Made by a program: the position numbers and the translations under genes. The notes under the pieces were generated by a model. The model had not been told where the DNA came from. It worked only from the letters and a program-made list of their open reading frames with translations, and made no database searches. Of a DNA stretch of 6,591 nucleotides, positions 6,103-6,591 are shown one piece after another; position 1 is the first letter of the stretch, and each line of letters begins with the position of its first letter. The stretch is from an uncultured Burkholderiales bacterium (GTDB lineage: Bacteria > Pseudomonadota > Gammaproteobacteria > Burkholderiales > Burkholderiaceae_C): contig CAIYKK010000384.1 in the NCBI GenBank assembly GCA_903926695.1, positions 1 to 6,591 on the forward strand, written 5' to 3'.

Positions 6103-6591
6103 TCAATAGACTGAAGGCTGGCCCTCGGGCCGCGTCTTGAAGCGCTTGTGAACCCAGTAATACTGCGCGGGCATGGTGGCGATGTATTCCTGCAGCTGGG
6201 CGTTCATGCGCGCCGTGTCGGCCACCGGGTCGCTGGTGGGGAAATCATTCCACGCGGGCAACACCTGCACCTCGTAGCCCGTGGCCGTGATGCGCGGCAG
6301 CAGCGGCACGACCTTGGCGCGGCCCAGACGGGCAAAGCGCGACAGTGACGGCACAGTGGCCGTCGGCAGGCCGTAAAACGGCACAAACACCGATTCATCA
6401 GGCCCAAAATCCATGTCCGGCAGCAAGTACAACGGCTGACCGTCGCGCAGCGCAGCCACGATAGCCTTAACCCCTTCAATGCGCCCAAACAGCCGCAGAT
6501 GGCCAAAACGTTGGCGGCCCTGCAATATCCACTTGTCCACCAGCTTGTTGGACTGGTCGGTGTAAATCGTGGTTGATGGCCGGGGCGTGGC
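6103..6591 (-). CDS. Lipid A biosynthesis lauroyl acyltransferase (LpxL/HtrB type), N-terminus cut by window edge
   Basis: Inner-membrane acyltransferase that adds a secondary acyl chain to the lipid A precursor. Only the last 162 codons are present. The frame stays open through position 6591, so the apparent GTG start at 6540 is internal and the true start lies beyond the window. Family landmarks include RQRFGHLRLFGR, PDMDFGPDESVFVPFYG (the PDxDyGp block followed by VFVPF), and the C-terminal YWVHKRFKTRPEGQPSVY, which closely resembles the HRRFKTRPEG ending of LpxL/LpxM proteins. The N-terminal HX4D catalytic motif and membrane anchor would lie outside the window and cannot be checked. Whether it acts as LpxL or LpxM cannot be told from this part. 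The stop is TGA 6105-6103, 45 bp from the end of convergent engB. Confidence 0.9.
   Translation of the reverse strand, partial: ATPRPSTTIYTDQSNKLVDKWILQGRQRFGHLRLFGRIEGVKAIVAALRDGQPLYLLPDMDFGPDESVFVPFYGLPTATVPSLSRFARLGRAKVVPLLPRITATGYEVQVLPAWNDFPTSDPVADTARMNAQLQEYIATMPAQYYWVHKRFKTRPEGQPSVY

Noticed and set aside
6103..6540. Treating the acyltransferase as a complete 145-residue gene starting with GTG at 6540
   Set aside because: The frame stays open upstream to the window edge with family-like sequence (for example TIYTDQSNKLVDKW), and the catalytic N-terminal half would be missing, so the gene is cut by the window, not short.
1..6591. Mobile elements, CRISPR arrays, tRNA or rRNA genes, defence or toxin systems
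   Set aside because: I looked on both strands and found no transposase-like protein, spaced direct repeats, cloverleaf or other sign of these. All large frames resolve to conserved housekeeping or envelope genes.

Overview
The window looks like chromosomal core sequence from a betaproteobacterium of the order Burkholderiales, most likely a Comamonadaceae member near Polaromonas or Rhodoferax. The basis is moderately high GC, the protein sequences, and the gene set: a System II cytochrome c maturation pair with a long ResB, a dihaem cytochrome c4, EngB and an LpxL-type acyltransferase. The genus is inferred from memory of these families, not from a search.

Layout from left to right. Positions 1-602 (minus) hold the first 200 codons of msrP, the periplasmic molybdopterin methionine sulfoxide reductase. 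Positions 646-2031 (minus) hold ccsB (ResC/CcsA type) and 2028-4238 (minus) hold resB, joined by an ATGA stop/start overlap. Transcription runs resB, ccsB, msrP. The 186 bp from 4239 to 4424 carry two separate intrinsic terminators, both pointing left. Positions 4425-5099 (minus) encode a secreted dihaem cytochrome c4. A 211 bp divergent intergenic region (5100-5310) separates it from engB at 5311-6057 (plus). Positions 6103-6591 (minus) are the C-terminal part of a lipid A lauroyl acyltransferase, convergent with engB and cut by the window edge.

The left two thirds form an envelope redox block. ResB and CcsB carry haem across the inner membrane and attach it to CXXCH apocytochromes, and the neighbouring cytochrome c4, with two CXXCH sites, is a natural client. 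MsrP is exported folded by the Tat pathway and repairs oxidised methionines in periplasmic proteins. EngB acts in 50S ribosome assembly and the LpxL-type enzyme in lipid A acylation; neither is functionally tied to the redox block.

I see no mobile element, CRISPR array, tRNA, rRNA or convincing new system. The features most worth a second look are the tandem terminators just upstream of resB, the 12-bp tandem repeat in the cytochrome c4 linker, and the divergent promoter region.
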